Below are positions 38,183 through 51,698 of a stretch of DNA of 64,000 nt, one piece after another. The notes beneath the pieces were generated by a model. The model ran no database searches, was not told the origin of the DNA, and saw only the letters and a program-made list of their open reading frames with translations. This DNA comes from Hoplostethus atlanticus (Eukaryota > Chordata > Actinopteri > Trachichthyiformes > Trachichthyidae). Position 1 is the stretch's first letter. Every line of letters begins with the position of its first letter. Position numbers and translations under genes: made by a program. The stretch covers positions 329,501-393,500 of the forward strand of contig JAXDDX010000213.1 in assembly GCA_034670405.1 (NCBI GenBank). Reading direction: 5' to 3'.

Positions 38183-40905
38183 ATACATAATATCTGCGTG
38201 TGTTCTCTCACTCCATTGCACCCTCATTCTCTGTCACCATCTTGCTCTCTCCACACCATTTACGCCCACTTTCTGTCTGTCTTTCCGGCTGTCGCGCTCT
38301 CCCCCACCTTTTGCTCACTCACCCCCCCCCCCCCCCCCCCCGACCTCCTTCCCCTCTGTTCCCTCCCACCTCCCTTCCCATTCTTCCTTCCCCACCTGTG
38401 TAACACTCTTATCTGCACCTCCTGAAAAAGAAACGCTGACAGACATGTTTTCGAAATGGCTTTTCCCTGTGAAAAATCCCACCGGCCTGCCGATCGCATA
38501 GAGTAACTTTCAAAAAGGGCAAAAATCCCCTACTGTTAGCTCGATGACATATTTTTGATAACACGTCTATGCACTTGCAGTCAGCTGCTAGGTAAAATGC
38601 AAGGGAATAAGTGTCACCAGAGCATGTACTAGAATTGCTTGTACCGTAAGTGGTGATAAAAATCGTTTAACCATCCAACAGAATATCTCCCTCCATGCTA
38701 CTCGAGGCCCACTGGGTTCCAGAGAAGAGGCACAATCGGTGGTCTCTTTCCCACTGCTGGGCCACATGGGGCCTACCAGGTAAAAATGGCATCAGCAGCT
38801 TCCTTTGACTTATAGACACTCATTTTAAAGCCGAGCTGAGGAATCATCTCTTTTGAAAACAAGATGAAAAAAATGATTGCTTAAAGCTGCACCAGGCAAC
38901 TTCGCACTTTGGCGGCCCCAAGGGGTAACGGGAGGTAACTGTTTGAATTTTTTGATGTTTGAAAGACTTCATTACCCAGAAATCATGTAATGTGACATCA
39001 TTAAATAATGCAGTTTTTTGGTTAGTTGGGGTGGAAATGGGGGAAAGGCAGTATTTTCAACCACTGATGGTGATATAACCTTTCTAACTGCTGTGTAGGA
39101 GAAAGTTTTGAATTTCACTCTTTATTTTTGATTTGTCACATCATCTGCACTGATAAGATTTCCCCCCAGTGATCACCTGAAATTAATTTGGGTAAATAGG
39201 GTGAATGTTTTAGACTGAGAAACGGTTGTATTTTTACACAAACATCTTGCCTATTGCAGCTTTAAATATCGTCTTAGGGAGAAATCCAGTACCATGGTAT
39301 TGAGTAAGATCTGTTTGGCCTTGTTTGGCCTTGTTTGGCCCTGTTGTGGAATTGAGGCCTCTGAGCTTCCCCACAAATGACCCAGAAGACATCAAGACAT
39401 GCATGCAGGCTGCGGTGCCTAATGGATCAAAAAGGCCTTGAAGACCATTTTGAGAGGCAACGAGGTCCGTGCTTTTGAAGGTCGAATGGGTCTGTTTGGA
39501 TGCAAGCAAGCTTTTACCATTTTCACGCATTTCACCATTTTCAGGTTTCCAATATATTTTTTAAAATCCTATGTATCAACGTATTGAGTCCTTCCTATCC
39601 AAAACAAGCACGCTCATCATGGTGACCCACATCATCCACCCTGAGGGGTAGAAGACTGCGTGTGCCTCATTAAACTAGTATTGTTGATGTTTCTGCTCAA
39701 GTAAAAAGGTCGATTTAACGTGACCCAGTAACAGTGAACTTAGAAAGTAGTTTTGTCTCCTTTTTTCTTCACGCCTCCTCATCCTCCTCCTCCTCCTTCT
39801 CCTCCTGTTCCTCCTCTGCGGATAATCTCCAGATTGTGTTAATTACTTTAGTTTTGCTCCAGAAAAACTAGTGAAGGATAAGGGACGGAAACTGCTGACA
39901 CGGGCTGATATGGTTAATAGTTAGCTTTGAGACCAAAATCCTCCCTGCCTCATTATCACTCCTTTCCAGTTTTCCCTCAAAAGCTCCAGTTTGATGGGAG
40001 CATTTCCTAAATTAAATATTAGTTCATAACAGATGAAAACGCCGAGGAGAGAGAGGAGATGCGATTTGTGTGATTTTCTATCAGCCGGGGCAGAAGTAAT
40101 ATCGAGTTCAACTGTCGAGTTAGTAACTCTGTGACATTTGAGGTTGATAACATTTGTTCTCCCGAATGATGCAGACACAATGTGAAGTCTGTGGACGGCA
40201 CCTTTACTGGTAATAATTAACATGGAGACCCGCCGTCCCTCCACATGGCTGGTACTGAATTCTGTCAGTATTTCTCATTAACGAGATTTTATCTGATGTT
40301 CCAGCTGAGGTGGTTTGCTAACTTGCATCTGATCACTCAAAGCTAATCTGTGTCAAATCATTTTCAGGGGATGCAGCAAAATAATCAGGTTTTTGGCCAA
40401 CAAAACCACAGATGACTCATCCTCTGTTCTCGTTACTGAAAGTCCCCTCGCCGAATGTGTCTGTGTGGTTTCCTCAGTGCCAAGAAGAGTGTGTGACCCG
40501 ATCTCAAGGAGTTCTGTTGGTATTGGTTTCAGAGGAGCTTTCGGCATCAAATGGTCTGGACGCAGTTTGAGAAATCTTTGGAAAACACTGGATTATAGAT
40601 TGCACTCAACAGCCTAATAGGGAATAGCCTGCAGCTCTGTACAAGAATGAATGTGTGAATGTGTGATGTGGGCAAAAATATGACTTCAGCTAGTTCAAAC
40701 TACACGCCTAAGCCTTACCCTAACCTTAACCAAAGTTGTTTCATGTGCCTAAACTTTACTAACCCATAAAATAATAATACACTTATAATAATAAATGATC
40801 TCCGTTTCAGAGTTAGTGCTCACTTCATGACATTTTGTTGTGTTGGTTTAGGGGTTAGGATTTGAATTCAGTCAATGGGAGGTCCTCACACGTATAGTAA
40901 TACAA

Positions 40906-40906
<1 letters not shown>

Positions 40907-40938
<32 letters not shown>
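40907..40938. repeat. (TG)n microsatellite
   Basis: About 16 units. Confidence 0.94.
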
Positions 40939-40939
<1 letters not shown>

Positions 40940-43905
40940 TTTTTAAAAACTTTTCTACCCCTGCAAGTTCCCAAAGTTACAGTCCATAGTTAGACAAAGT
41001 TTGGATGACCCACATGGTTCTCAGCCTCCTGGAGACGAGCGAACTCTCATTCTCAAGCACAGCATCCCTCTGTCTCTCATTAGCAGCACATCCCCGGTCC
41101 CCTCAGAAGCTCATTATTGGTGCTCAGAGTATTGATTATGGAATCGGTTCAACAGTGCATCCCAGCCCAGATCCCATGGCCTGCGCTGTTCAGATCTGTC
41201 TTCCTCTGGCCCATGCCACAGCCACATGGCAAGCAGACAGGAGCTCTCTGGACAGATAGACGGACAGAAGTCACTGGAAGGACAGACACAGCAGCTCTAG
41301 AGACAGAGTGAGAGTCAGGGAGAATAAGTCTTTATAATAACCAGTTTTTCTCAGAGTACAGTGTGCCAATGTAGGAAAGCTTAGAAATGTATGCACATGG
41401 ATGTGTCAAATATAATGACAAGTGATGGACAATTACTGAAGAATCTCTCTCACAATTTTTTTGACACAATTTTTTAGCTGTGGGCAAAAAACTGCAGTTC
41501 AGGTGAGGATTAAAGGTGGGGAAGGTTTGGTTAGGTAGGTTCAGCTAGTGCTGTAACAACGTCTGACTCAAGGTTAGGCTGCATTTTGTAAAAGCTCTGA
41601 TTCATAAGTGGGCAGATGGATACGTTTTCTTGCTCTGGTAGTTTCAATCACATTGCTATTTCTGAAACAAAGATGGTGACACACCAAATAACACTGGTGC
41701 CGGTTGTACATCAACGTACGCACCATCAGAATGTGGAAAAGGAAAAATGACAGCTACTGTTGCAGAATGATTGCCGGCATGAAAGCAAAGCCCATTATTC
41801 AGTCGCTGTTAAAGTCAGGAATTATCTTCTGACCTTTCTCACAAAGTTGTTATGATTTGAGGATAGAATCATCTGGGCTTTGACTGATGAATTTCAGGAA
41901 GCAGCCTTTTTTATCCAAAACCGTTTCATCATGTTTTGGAATGAAACCCCTGATAGTAACTTTTGAGAAGGGTAGTGTGCTAATTGGTAGCCGTCTCCCA
42001 GCACTTAGGCTCGCGTGTCTGACTGAAACGCAGTGAGTTCAGTTGTCGGCTGTCAGGTTTTGTTTTTGTAAGGGTGCCTCTCTCACATGGCAGCAGAGTT
42101 GTGTCCTCGCTGCTGTAGGCGCGCCTCTCATATGTGCAACTTTGCAGTCCCATTTAAAAACTTCTTTTTGTTCATTTAATATTTAATGCTTTTGTGTGGA
42201 AGTGAAAATGTTCCATTATTCATCTAGAAGCCTTTCACAGAGACAAAACTCCAATCTGGTGTCCAGGGGGCCACAGCATTGCTGCTGTTTGTTGAGTTTT
42301 CTAAATCCTTTTATCACACATTAAAGTCATAGAAGATTAAATTAAACCTCCAAAATGCTCCCGCTGAAAATGTTTTTGTTAAAGGACAAATGGACTCCAT
42401 TACAGTCTTTTGGCTTATTTCAGTCAATATGTTTTGAAGCCAGTGGTCAATTTGTTCATGTGTAACCAAGGGAATGGTGTTGAGGTCATGCGTGTGTTTC
42501 TTTCAGCTTGTCATTAAAATTAGGAAAGCTGCACGAGGGACCCCTGCAAGCTGTGGCAGGCTCACCCAGTAGTGTTTAACAGTCACCTCACTAGCCCTGT
42601 TGAAAAGACACATGTTGTAATTTGTGTTAACACAGGGGAACCCGTCGCCTTTCATTGCCTTTCAGACTGTCCCATGTGTGAAGCATCTGTGCAGCGTTTC
42701 CTGAATTGTTCAACTGAAGGCTTTAACCCTCCACTTCAGCACTGTCTCCTTCAGTTTGAACTATTATGTTCTCTTGAATCACAAAGCTGTGCTGAATCCG
42801 TAATGAACCTGCTGGATGCGATGTGGTGGCTGCATGTTCCAAATGAGAACGACAGGCAAGATGTTTCTCCCTTTAGGCCTACGTTTAGGGCCCCGATCAC
42901 AACTAGAGCTATCAGCTTGTATTCTTCAAGCTCAACTGGTTCCCCAAATGCAAGAAGTGCAACACTAACAAGTCAGTGCTCTGCTCTTAAGTTCTGTCAG
43001 TAAATAATATGGAACATTGGTTAAAAAAAAGGTCAGATTTGGGATTTTTCTCAAATATTTCTCAACTTTGTGATCCATGACAACTGTGGTTCATTTGTGT
43101 TGTCATTCTGTTGTTTCTTGTAAGATTATGAACAAGAAGACAAAAAAATAATCCTCCAAATTTGAGCACAAGACTGAAACATTACCAGTTTTGCTACCCG
43201 GAAAACACAAAAATTGAGTAAAAAGGGTAATTTTATCAATCCACTTTTACCCTTCAAAATACTGGCGCATATAATTTCCGCTACCTAAGGCAAGAAGATG
43301 TCAGCATGGTGCAGGCCACTGCAGTTTGAGCGAGGGTGCTTCACGATTAGGAGTTCATTATCTTCCCAACAAACTTGTTGTCATGGCATGCCCTTGGACA
43401 ACCTCATTAAAGATTATTAATTCATGTTTTTGCTGCTCTGGTCATTAAAACCAAGCCCCAAGGGAAATGGTTTTCTGAGCATTAATGCAGATTTTAACTG
43501 AACACGAAAGAAACTATTTATGAACAGAAACAGAGATAAGGTTGGATGCCACTGTAGCCTCTCTCTCCCTAACCTCTATATTTTTACAAAAGTGCACAAA
43601 CCACAGTATGATCGAAAACTGTATCTACACACTTGTTTTAATACATCTCTCCTAATATCAATTCTTAAATATCAACCACCACCTCAATATTTTTAATTGA
43701 GAAATGGTAATACAAGTAATTCAAACATGAAAACACTTTAGATTACAGCTCTTTAATTACCTGGCCCACTCACTACTCACTATTGTTGGCTTGTGATACA
43801 CCTTGGGAAAAATAACCCATTGGAAACACAAAACACAAAACCCTCCTGTCGCTTTCTTTCTTGCTACATTAATTAACAACATTAATTAACAAAGATGGCA
43901 GTGTT

Positions 43906-44655
43906 CATGAGGTTAGAGGAGCAGGCTTGCAGTGACTCTTCATTTTCACAATAACTAGCTCTGCCATTCCCTTGAGCAAGGCACTGAACCCCTGATTGTT
44001 CCAGCTTAGCAGCTCAGGAGAGGACGGTGATTGTACTGGCAGCTCCTAGTTGTGAATGGGCAACTGCAGATTGCAGTTTTAGTTGTAGAAACATTACTCA
44101 GAGGCAGAGCTGCTCTGGAGGCAGAGATAATCTCATTGGTTGAGTTAAACCTCAATGGGCGGAGCCAAAGAACCACAGTTTTTCACAGCAACGTGAGGTG
44201 AAGCCCAGTGAAAAATGCAACGGATAAGAGAGGAGCTAGCTGTTTTTATGAAGCCTAGTGCCAAATAGCCATACTAAGGTATGTAGGTTAGCTGGTTAGC
44301 CTAGTCGAGTTCAAACTAGCCTTACTAGCCTATAGCTATTTAGGTAAGCTAGTTAGCTAGCCTGCTGACCTTCCCAGATCATGAATGCCGTGGTCATGAA
44401 TGAATGAAAAAATGCCATTTATATTCATATTCAGAGTTCCTTCTTTACCATTCAAGTTAGCTAACTGAAAAACTGTGGTTCTCTGGCTCCACCCATTGAG
44501 GTTTAGCTCAACCAATGAGACCATTTCTGCCTCCAGAGCAGCTCTCCTGCTGTTCGTATAACTAAAACTCCAATATGCAAGCAGGGTGGTGCTGAAGAAG
44601 AGCTTTCATGCTCAGCAAACCCTTCCCTGGGTAAATAAAGGTTAGAAGGATTTGT
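43906..44655 (+). mobile_element. SINE relic interrupted by an inverted-repeat MITE
   Basis: The left part (to about 44,072) carries the body motif cttgagcaaggcactgaacc and ctcctagttgtgaatgg. The right part (from about 44,574) carries ggtggtgctgaagaagag and the tail ggtaaataaaggtt (about 44,631-44,644). The same body and tail occur near 18,860-19,015, which supports one SINE family. The tRNA-like head is poorly preserved. Confidence 0.6.
44073..44573. mobile_element. MITE with roughly 110-base imperfect inverted repeats
   Basis: The left arm (44,073-44,195) contains gcagttttagttgta, gagctgctctggaggcag and cattggttgag. The right arm (44,455-44,573) is its reverse complement with scattered changes. 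The core (44,200-44,450) is rich in gctagttagctag motifs. It has no coding capacity. The target duplication is unclear. Confidence 0.75.
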
Positions 44656-45148
44656 AATTTGAAGGGTTACCATTAGATACCTAAAAGGTTTTCCCCCTCC
44701 CAGAGCCTGTGACCTCATTTTCACTGCATCTCACAAACTATTTTTACTGCAACAGTTGTAGATCAATTTATATCATTGGCCTATTTACCCACATGAAGCA
44801 ACATAGCAAACTACCTGATCTCCTCAACAAAGGCACAGCATTTGAAACTTGTGGCTGCGGCTTCAAGGCACAGCATTGTTTTCCAATCCCCTGACCTCAA
44901 TATGACTCACAAACCAGTTGCAATTGTGCCTTTGAAATCGCAATTGTGTGTATCTGTCATCCAAGCCCCTGTTAGCACCCGCATGCTTTGATGTCCACAG
45001 ATTGAATCCTGGACATCTGTGGCATGCCTCTGATCGATTTACTTTGGTTATTCCCCTTTGTGAGTTTTCCTGTCAGCCTCCACAACCCCTGTCAGCATCT
45101 CTTGACAGCAGGTGTAATGATGTTAGTCAGAAGTGCGAGCTGCTGCTG

Positions 45149-45150
<2 letters not shown>

Positions 45151-45214
<64 letters not shown>
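45151..45214. repeat. (GT)32 microsatellite
   Basis: Perfect array; the second longest here. Confidence 0.97.
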
Positions 45215-45216
<2 letters not shown>

Positions 45217-45859
45217 GTCACCTATGTGTCTGTTGGATGTCATTATGTTAGTAATGTCATTATGTTTATAAAGCATCCTCACTGCTCTTAATGAATTCAA
45301 AAAAATGCTGTGTACTATGAATTATTGTTGCTGCCCAGTTGAATAAAATATAGGGAGATCCAAAAGCAGCCAAAATAAAAGTAAGCACATGGGCCTTCTG
45401 CAAGATGTAGCACACTAATAATGTTCAATGATATCAAACCGTTTTGACGGGGAATGATTCTACTTGTCCTTGTGAGGACGGTGCTGCGTCCCTTATCCTT
45501 AAAACAAGGATTATGTTGTTCATGTGTATATGCTTTAAGAGGGAGGTTAAGCATGTGACAGCGAGCTTGGCAGGAGATACACACAGAGACCATATACCTA
45601 ACTGCAGGGAGCTAAACCATAAGCAAGGGTTGCCATGGCAGCAATATCGGGGAGGGGATGGGGAGATGGGGGGGTGGGGTATTACCACAGCAACATGGTG
45701 TTGTTGAGCACATGAAATAATCAATTATACTTTGTTGTAGGCTTTGTGTGGGTATGGCAGAGAGAAAGGGAAGGTGTGTGTGCTTGCTTGTTGTGCAGGT
45801 ACACTGCATGTGCTGTATGTGCATGTGTCATGCAAGACATTCTGTCACTTTGTGTGCAT

Positions 45860-45860
<1 letters not shown>

Positions 45861-45907
<47 letters not shown>
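45861..45907. repeat. (GT)n microsatellite
   Basis: Perfect array of about 23 units, 650 bases from the previous one. Confidence 0.96.
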
Positions 45908-45909
<2 letters not shown>

Positions 45910-47919
45910 CGGAGATGAATATCTACTATGACTTTGTGGAAGGACGAGGGAGTCTGAGAACGCGGCATATGGAGGAATAACACCAGACACTGTGCCACCT
46001 CTCTCCTCTTACAGGACCCAGCCCTTACTTCTTGGACACTTTGTTCCGAGTGCTGAGGGGAATGAAAGCTCATAACTCTTATTTTAATCAATAAAAATTT
46101 GACTGCGTGGTTACTGAGCATAGAATCAGCCAAATTATTCTAAGTTATTATATAAATTATAATTATTACAAGTCGGCCACTGCCAAGAACACCAGCCAGG
46201 CCGATCACTGTGATGATTAACGTTGTGATATCCAGAGAATTAAGAGGTTTGGCTGCTACTGCAGAGGACAACGATGCTTCCCCTGATTACCTGATTTTCC
46301 TTGTAGAGACAATAATCAATAACTCTGCTGCTCGCTGTTAGCTGACAGTCGACGCCTTAGTTGTTGGGAATTTGGAAGAGGTTTCTACACAACTGCACTG
46401 TCAACGGTGCAACGTCATATAAAGAAGTTGTGGTTAGACTCCCCTCGCATCCAGTTCCCATAAGCACAATTAAACCTTACTTATTTGCAGAACAGCTGCA
46501 GCCATTGCACAGTTATTTGGAGTTGGTGAACTCCTAGTTTGATTGTTAGTGGCTTTTCTTAATTCTGCAAGAGGTTTCTCTTTGGAGAGATGAGGTTTTT
46601 GCCCGACCACAGCGATATATAAACCTTGTTAGCCAGACTGTAAAGTCTTGAGGGTTACATTTCATATGACAGGCTGTGTTGTTGAGAATATTCCTTCCTT
46701 TTACACAGTAAACTTTTTTCTTTATTGCAGCTTAGGGGGAAATGTGGCTGTTATGCAATTTGTCACTTATTTTAGAGAGGTTTCGTTCTCTACTAATTTA
46801 CACCCATATATGTTGTGAAATACACTGCACACTGCACATAATGCATTATTCAGTTTGAAACTCCACCAAATATCTTTCTGACACACATTCTCTGAAATCG
46901 GAAACCTTCATCCATCATTGGGGTTTCATAAATGTTTCTTTTCCACAGTAATGTGGAAAAGATAAAATACGGTAAAAAATGAAAAACAGAAAAGGTTGGA
47001 AGCCGCTTCAATGCAAAAGGTGAAAGGTTCATTAATTGCTCAGCAGGCACAAGATAATAAAGTGCTTAAACAGCAAAATATAACCCGGTGATAGGCCTCT
47101 GTACTACATGCAGGTATAGCAACCGTTTCAAGATTAGCGCTCTACCTCAGGCACCATCCAACATCCTGCAGGAAGTACAGAAGCCTGTCACTGTGCTCTG
47201 TGTTGTGCCTTATCTTGCAGCTACTAAGCAATCAATGGCTTCCAACCTTTTCTTTTTGTCGGCTGTGGGCCTTTTGGAGGAACACTATTCTCTAGCGGAT
47301 ACCACAGTAAAATACCCTCATTGTTCTTTTCAGGCTATAACGTTGGTCATTTGCATTGAGATCCCAGCTAAGAAGCATTTAAATAAAAAGTATAAAGAAT
47401 TAGATATAAAAATGATTTTGCTGCAACTATTATGGGACAGTTTGCATTGTAAAGCTAAAATAGCTCTAAAAATAACAGCCGCTTATTTGACTCTCCTCAA
47501 CAAAGGTACAGCACTCTGATTGATTAATGTAACATCAGTATAACCATTTCTTAGCCTTAATCTAAAATCCATTTTACAACTGCTCCAATGTGACAGTGGA
47601 AAACAGAGCTAGTACTGTAGGTATTTAATTGTCAAATACAGTGGTTATAAATACATAACCACCAACAAAATAAATAAAATACATATAGGATGCATTAACA
47701 GTAACAGTAATAGGATTAAAGTGTGTTCCCTAGGGGGGTGTGAGGGTGAGTCCAGAGTCACTGTGTCACTGTGAAAAACTGCCCCCACTTGGATCAAACA
47801 GGGGTGATTTGAAGGAGGGATGGAGATGGATGGACTAACCCTATCCCCCAGATTTTAGGAAAAAAAATGTATGAGGAGCCAAGAATTAAACTTTCTCTCA
47901 GGCATCTGGTGGTTTCAGT

Positions 47920-47990
47920 TGTACATTTACATTTCTGGCATTTAGCTCACACTCTTATCCAGAGAGACATGCAGAGTGCAGCCGTGACAG
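47920..47990 (-). mobile_element. SINE 3' domain fragment, minus orientation
   Basis: catttagctcacactcttat followed by ccagagagac is the complement of the domain seen at 23,590. The rest of the element is missing. Confidence 0.55.
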
Positions 47991-48275
47991 CCGTGACTAC
48001 CAGTATATGTGTTACGGTAAACCCAAAGGCAAACATGGCCTGTGAGCTGAATGCAATCCAAGTACAGTGTTGGACTATGTAGCTGCATCTTCATCTCACA
48101 CGTTGTTGAATATTAGATTTCTATGTGAACAGACCAATATGCATTATTTATTGGTAGTTTAGTAACACTTTACAGTCGCCTTAGCCTGAAGAAGAGTATT
48201 GTAAAGGCTTGATGAAAAATCTCCTCAAACAACAAATTACAATTTGCTTTGTAACAATTACAATTACGCTTTGTA

Positions 48276-48380
48276 ATTTTTAATTTAATTTAATTTAATT
48301 TAATTTAATTTAATTTAATTTAATTTAATTTAGTTTAGTTTAGTTTAGTTTAGTTTAGTTTAATTTAGTTTATTTATTTA
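48276..48380. repeat. (TTTAA)n/(TTTAG)n pentanucleotide array
   Basis: About 12 taatt units pass into about six tagtt units and back. The block structure suggests expansion after a point change. Confidence 0.95.
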
Positions 48381-49334
48381 GCACATCAGGATAGTTTGAA
48401 AATACAAAATGTGTACAAATATGATCATATATGTAGTGCTGTGCAAGGACAACCAAAGAAACCCCAAGGGGCTTATTGAGTGACTCCCTCAACCAGTCTG
48501 ACATCGTGTTATTGTTTTTCTTAGTACTTGTTACATATTTTGTAGACATTTCTCTTTCTGTTTTGGTTGAGGCGCTTCCTCCGTACCAAGAGTCAGTCCT
48601 GCACAAGTTTGCGGGAAATCGTTCCCAGGAAATAGAATCGGCACATAGAAAACAACATATTGAATAAACCAATTCTCTTAGCAGTCTCACTAACACCCAT
48701 TATACTATCCAATCACAATTCATTTGTGAACGATACGTTGCAGTGACATCTTATTTTATTTTGTTTTATTGCATATGTGGGGATTTGTTTCGTTTTTGTT
48801 TTTATTCTATGCATTTTATCTGTATAATCACAGGTTATGATTTGGTTTTGTTATTTATATATAGTATGGCGTGTAAACTGTTGTATGTATATGTCATTGT
48901 GATTTAATAAAAATTTAACTGACAAAAAACAATCTACATGACAACAAATTACAACACAGTGGAAAATGTCGAGGGAAATAAAATAGATATAGCCCTGATG
49001 GAGACGAGTCATCGAGTGTGGTGGTGTGATACTGGTAAGGTGGGTGTGTGATTTTGAGTGTGAGCCCAGGACCCCCATGAGAGAGAGATGCTTGAAAGAT
49101 TTTTCCCAAAAGTGTCCTGAATGGGACTAACCTGCTTAAATAGTGGTTACATAAAACCCCAAAAAACAAAAGTAGTGCCTGTATCTTCCTGGGCTGCTTG
49201 GTACTGGGTCAGGACACAGCAGGTACTAATCTGTTTGAATGAAGGTTACAGGGGACAGTCAGAGGACAGCAACTCCCCCCTGTACTCACAACACATGAGC
49301 CCTTTCTTTAAGTGGCCATCACAGCTAATATAAC

Positions 49335-50075
49335 GTGGCTCAGTGTTGCTGACGGTGACTTTGTGATCGGAAGGTCGGTAGTTTGATTCCTCGACTAGCT
49401 AAGAAAATCTGGGTGGGGAGACCGAAGGAGAAGTATTCTGTCCTCCCCCAATAAATCCCCTGGAGCTGCTCAGGTTACATAAAGTGGTAGATTGTGATCA
49501 TATAGGGCAGCGACTGTGTACAACCATGAGGCACTAACTATAAGGCACTGCGTGTGTGTCAGTATTGCCTACTCTCTTCCAAGGAAAGCAGCAATTAGCT
49601 GCTCAAAACGTCTCTAGAAGTTACCAGATGATGTCACATGCTATGATTATATTTGCTGTTATAGAGGAGGGAGGGGCTACAGTGTGTATCAGGCCGCTTT
49701 GTATTAAATAAGCAGGTAGCACAAATAGGCATCAGCTGTACCAATTTGTCACCAGATGCTTAGGGAGGCAGCACATTATTATTTCTGCCAGCAGTCAAAA
49801 AAAAGAAAGATTTGTCCGTAGTTACTTTTGCAAAATAAAGTCACCAGGGGGGTAAAGCTAAAGCCAGCAACGAAGTCGCTAAGCTGGCAATAGTGTGCAT
49901 ACTCAGCCAATCATCCCTGGATAAATAAAGTGGTTAGAGAGACCACTCCATATGTCCATCAGCAGCCATGTCTACTGTTAAAGTGTTCTCAAGCAAGACA
50001 CTGAACCACGACCTGCTCATCCACTGAAAGTCTCTCTTTTGATAAGAGTGTGGCCAAAATACCCAAAATGAGCCT
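49335..50075 (+). mobile_element. SINE fragments (two or more)
   Basis: A tRNA-like head with agtttgattcctcgac (49,380) and a body to about 49,520. A tail ggataaataaagtggtt (49,919) follows, then another body (ttctcaagcaagacactgaa, 49,988) with a 3'-domain-like tttgataagagtgtggcc (50,038). Confidence 0.5.
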
Positions 50076-51643
50076 TGTAAGATAGTTTTTTCTAGGTCAA
50101 GTTAAAGGACACAGTGTCCCAGTAAGGCTCCACTGAGCGTCCTGGTTCTTTGTTGCATCTCTGTGTTGAACACTTGTGAAGATATTTTTGTGGACAGTCA
50201 CAGCGGAAAGAGACACACACACAGCAGACAGGGGACAATCACAGAATGAGCACAGAGCAGCTCTGCACACAGAGGAAGTTACAAAGCTGAGTAAATAAAT
50301 GTTAAATCTGTTTCTGTTAGATTCTCTGAGTCGTGTTTTTCTGATTTATATCAATACATCAAACCTGTCAAACCTTACAAAGCACATTTTCTACACAAAA
50401 AACACTTAAAGGTGCCCTACCTATCTGTAACTGTATTCCCTTTTGGTATAAAACAGTGAATTGGTATTTTGTTTGGTATTTTCTCGCCTCTCTGTTGTGC
50501 ATACAAAAGTCTAACCATGCCAAACTGGTCCCAGGCCTTCTAGTAAGCAATGCACTGCTGCACACAAGAGCTCACAATGGCTACATGCATTGATTATAGA
50601 TATGTGATACTTTATAGATCCGCAGAGGGAAATTCTCTCTTTGCTTACCTTCCTTCCACAGGAAGGTTAAAGAGCTGGGTCAGCATCCCTGGAGCTGATA
50701 GGGATTCAGTGTCTTGCTCAAAGTCCATCAATTTCCTACAGAGCTGAGCGACCAGGCAAATTTGTCCGATGTGTGAGTGGTCGACAAGTTTGTTTCCATG
50801 ATTTCCAGATTTCCATTGCTTCTTGGTTTCCCTACTGATGATGAGGCGTTGATTACAGCTATTCAAAGCTTCCCAGTTCTCTACAACTTTGACCTGAAAC
50901 GGTTGCATCCATTGTTTGGGTTGATGGTACGCTCTAAAGTAATAAAAAGCTTTATTCTGTTTAGTCTTGATGAATAATGCTACCTAATTGCTTGCTAGCT
51001 AGGTATGTTGACTCATCAGAAAGTTCTAATGTTATATAAAGCCAACAAGGAGAAAAAAAAATATTTGATTGTTCAAAACTTTATAGCTGCACGAGGCTAC
51101 AATATAGATGCAATCAGAGCCTCTTGTATCACCCACAATTGGTCAGAATAGAGCGACCCATCAACCAAGTAGCTCGCAGTGTGAATGCGGTGTTAGGGAG
51201 CATTGGCATGGTGAGATGTCCACTATTCTCACAATCACCTAGTACTGCAACACAAGTTACTTCGCACTAGCTAACGATGCTACTGCTGAAGATTGCTACG
51301 GCCAAGCTCTGAATATGTTGATTAACAGCAGCACAGTCTCCCAGGCAGAATCTAGCAACAGAGAGAATGGAAAGATAACTTACTGTATTTTCACTCATAT
51401 CAATGTTTTTGTATTTATTCTAATATTTGATGCTGCTGGAAGGCTTGCTTTCTGCATGGTTCATTTGTACTTGCCTCCTCTGTACAGAAGGTCTAAAGAG
51501 GAAAGAGGAAGTGAGGGTTGAATCTGCTGCACGAGTCCTTTATATAAGAAGAGAGGTGGCACAAGATCTGGTGTTATTCACCCACATGAAGCGTTCTTAG
51601 ACTCCCCATCCTTCCACAAAGGCATAGTAGATATTCATCTCTG

Positions 51644-51644
<1 letters not shown>

Positions 51645-51693
<49 letters not shown>
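51645..51693. repeat. (CA)n microsatellite
   Basis: About 24 perfect units. Confidence 0.96.

Positions 51694-51698
<5 letters not shown>

Larger units (their letters stand above)
33500..43900. other. Non-coding sequence, no gene seen
   Basis: Repetitive attcattca and ggttcagtgaacc motifs at 34,340-34,560; pyrimidine-rich at 36,370-36,560 and 38,040-38,400. 39,900-40,300 is unique and balanced. The 143-codon frame at 42,572-43,003 is unrecognised. Confidence 0.5.

Noticed and set aside
42572-43003. 143-codon plus-strand open frame
   Set aside because: No recognisable domain, no flanking splice logic or promoter; length is possible by chance in 64 kb.
47088-47519. 143-codon plus-strand open frame
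   Set aside because: AT-rich, no recognisable domain; treated as chance.
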